Positions 5,635-5,988 of a DNA stretch of 5,988 bases are shown here, piece after piece. Origin of the DNA: Chloroflexia bacterium (GTDB taxonomy: Bacteria; Chloroflexota; Chloroflexia; Thermomicrobiales; UBA6265); the NCBI GenBank assembly GCA_013698495.1, contig JACCUV010000087.1, positions 1 to 5,988 on the forward strand, in the 5' to 3' direction. Below the pieces are notes generated by a model. That model ran no database searches. It worked only from the letters and a program-made list of their open reading frames with translations, and was not told the origin of the DNA. The position numbers were made by a program, and so were the translations under genes. Numbering within the stretch: the first letter of the stretch is position 1; the number at the start of each line of letters is the position of its first letter.

Positions 5635-5988
5635 TCAATACAGAAGAGTGTCCGAGCGAGACGTCCGGAACGTGTCGGAGTCGCTTCGCCACACGCTCAG
5701 CAGATCGTCGACATTTTGTACGGCGTCAATCGTTTCGCGCAAGGACGACGTTCCCGCCAGCTTGTCGATGAAATAGTCGCCATTGGTTGGCGGCAGCCAT
5801 CCAAAGTGGTCGGGATAGAGCTGCTTGATTGTCGCGAGAAGGTGAGGGCCGAAACCGACGGAATCGAATGCCTCGCGATTCTCGATGTGGAGTTGAACAC
5901 CGCCACAGCGCTCGCCTCGATGCTTCGAAAACGTGGGCGTGAAGTAGAGCGGACGAAACCCGACGCCCGCGAGTCCGATGTCCTTCAA
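5635..5988 (-). CDS. namZ: DUF1343 / NamZ-type exo-N-acetylmuramidase, C-terminal part
   Basis: These are the last 117 codons, plus stop, of a gene that begins beyond the right edge. The residues GVGFRPLYFTPTFSKHRGE (about 8-26), CGGVQLHIENREAF (about 28-41), LYPDHFGW (about 57-64) and YFIDKLAGTSSLRETI (about 72-87), with the final TLLY, match the C-terminal domain of the DUF1343 family. From the family, the founding member NamZ (YbbC) of Bacillus subtilis removes MurNAc from the non-reducing ends of peptidoglycan fragments outside the cell. The catalytic N-terminal domain and any signal peptide are outside the window, so export and activity cannot be judged here. The gene ends 29 nt before murQ on the same strand, which strongly supports a role in MurNAc salvage. 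It is probably the first or an early gene of this operon, or preceded by transporter genes off the edge. Confidence 0.88.
   Translation of the reverse strand: MKDIGLAGVGFRPLYFTPTFSKHRGERCGGVQLHIENREAFDSVGFGPHLLATIKQLYPDHFGWLPPTNGDYFIDKLAGTSSLRETIDAVQNVDDLLSVWRSDSDTFRTSRSDTLLY

Noticed and set aside
5606..5692. N-terminal extension of MurQ by 29 residues
   Set aside because: It overlaps the end of namZ. The conserved MurQ N-terminus starts at GTG 5605, with GGGAG 6 nt before it.
1..5988. Insertion sequences, CRISPR arrays, phage or defence islands, tRNA-associated integration
   Set aside because: No direct repeat arrays, transposase or integrase motifs, or attachment-site duplication of the tRNA 3' end were seen inside the window.

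Overview
The window is about 6 kb of compact, moderately GC-rich bacterial chromosome (roughly 60% GC, judged by eye). Every gene I can support lies on the minus strand, so transcription runs from high to low coordinates. No mobile element, phage gene, CRISPR array or gene decay is visible. Two features suggest a Chloroflexota-like bacterium, perhaps near Thermomicrobia. One is the style of the partial P-loop regulator at the left edge (PLIGREEEL followed by LTGPGGIGKTRL), a type that is abundant there. The other is a gatC-gatA pair without an adjacent gatB. This placement is inference and not firm; an actinobacterium or another GC-rich lineage is not excluded.

Right part (5988 to 2617): a cell-wall amino-sugar salvage cassette. 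In transcription order it holds the C-terminal part of a DUF1343/NamZ exo-N-acetylmuramidase, murQ (MurNAc-6-phosphate etherase), a BadF/MurK-type amino-sugar kinase, and nagA (GlcNAc-6-phosphate deacetylase). murQ and the kinase overlap by 4 nt; the kinase and nagA overlap by 1 nt (TGATG). Read as a pathway, NamZ releases MurNAc from peptidoglycan chains outside the cell and the kinase makes MurNAc-6-P. MurQ then removes D-lactate to give GlcNAc-6-P, and NagA yields GlcN-6-P plus acetate. An importer and the deaminase NagB are not in the window.

Middle part (2496 to 725): after a 120-nt gap come gatC and gatA, joined by another TGATG junction. They encode two of the three subunits of the tRNA-dependent Asn/Gln amidotransferase; gatB is not here.

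Left part (724 to 1): a tRNA-Lys(CTT) gene with an encoded CCA end has its own strong sigma70-type promoter directly upstream (TTGACA-18-TATAGT) and a short intrinsic terminator directly downstream. A second promoter (TTGACA-17-CATGAT) then precedes the 5' part of a STAND/NB-ARC-like regulatory ATPase that runs off the left edge. No gene-free stretch exceeds 300 nt. The largest gaps (370-531, 607-724 and 2497-2616) hold the promoters, terminator and possible operator listed below.

Most of the window is recognisable housekeeping and salvage metabolism. The most informative point is the complete NamZ-MurQ-MurK-NagA gene order, which implies a PTS-independent MurNAc salvage route.
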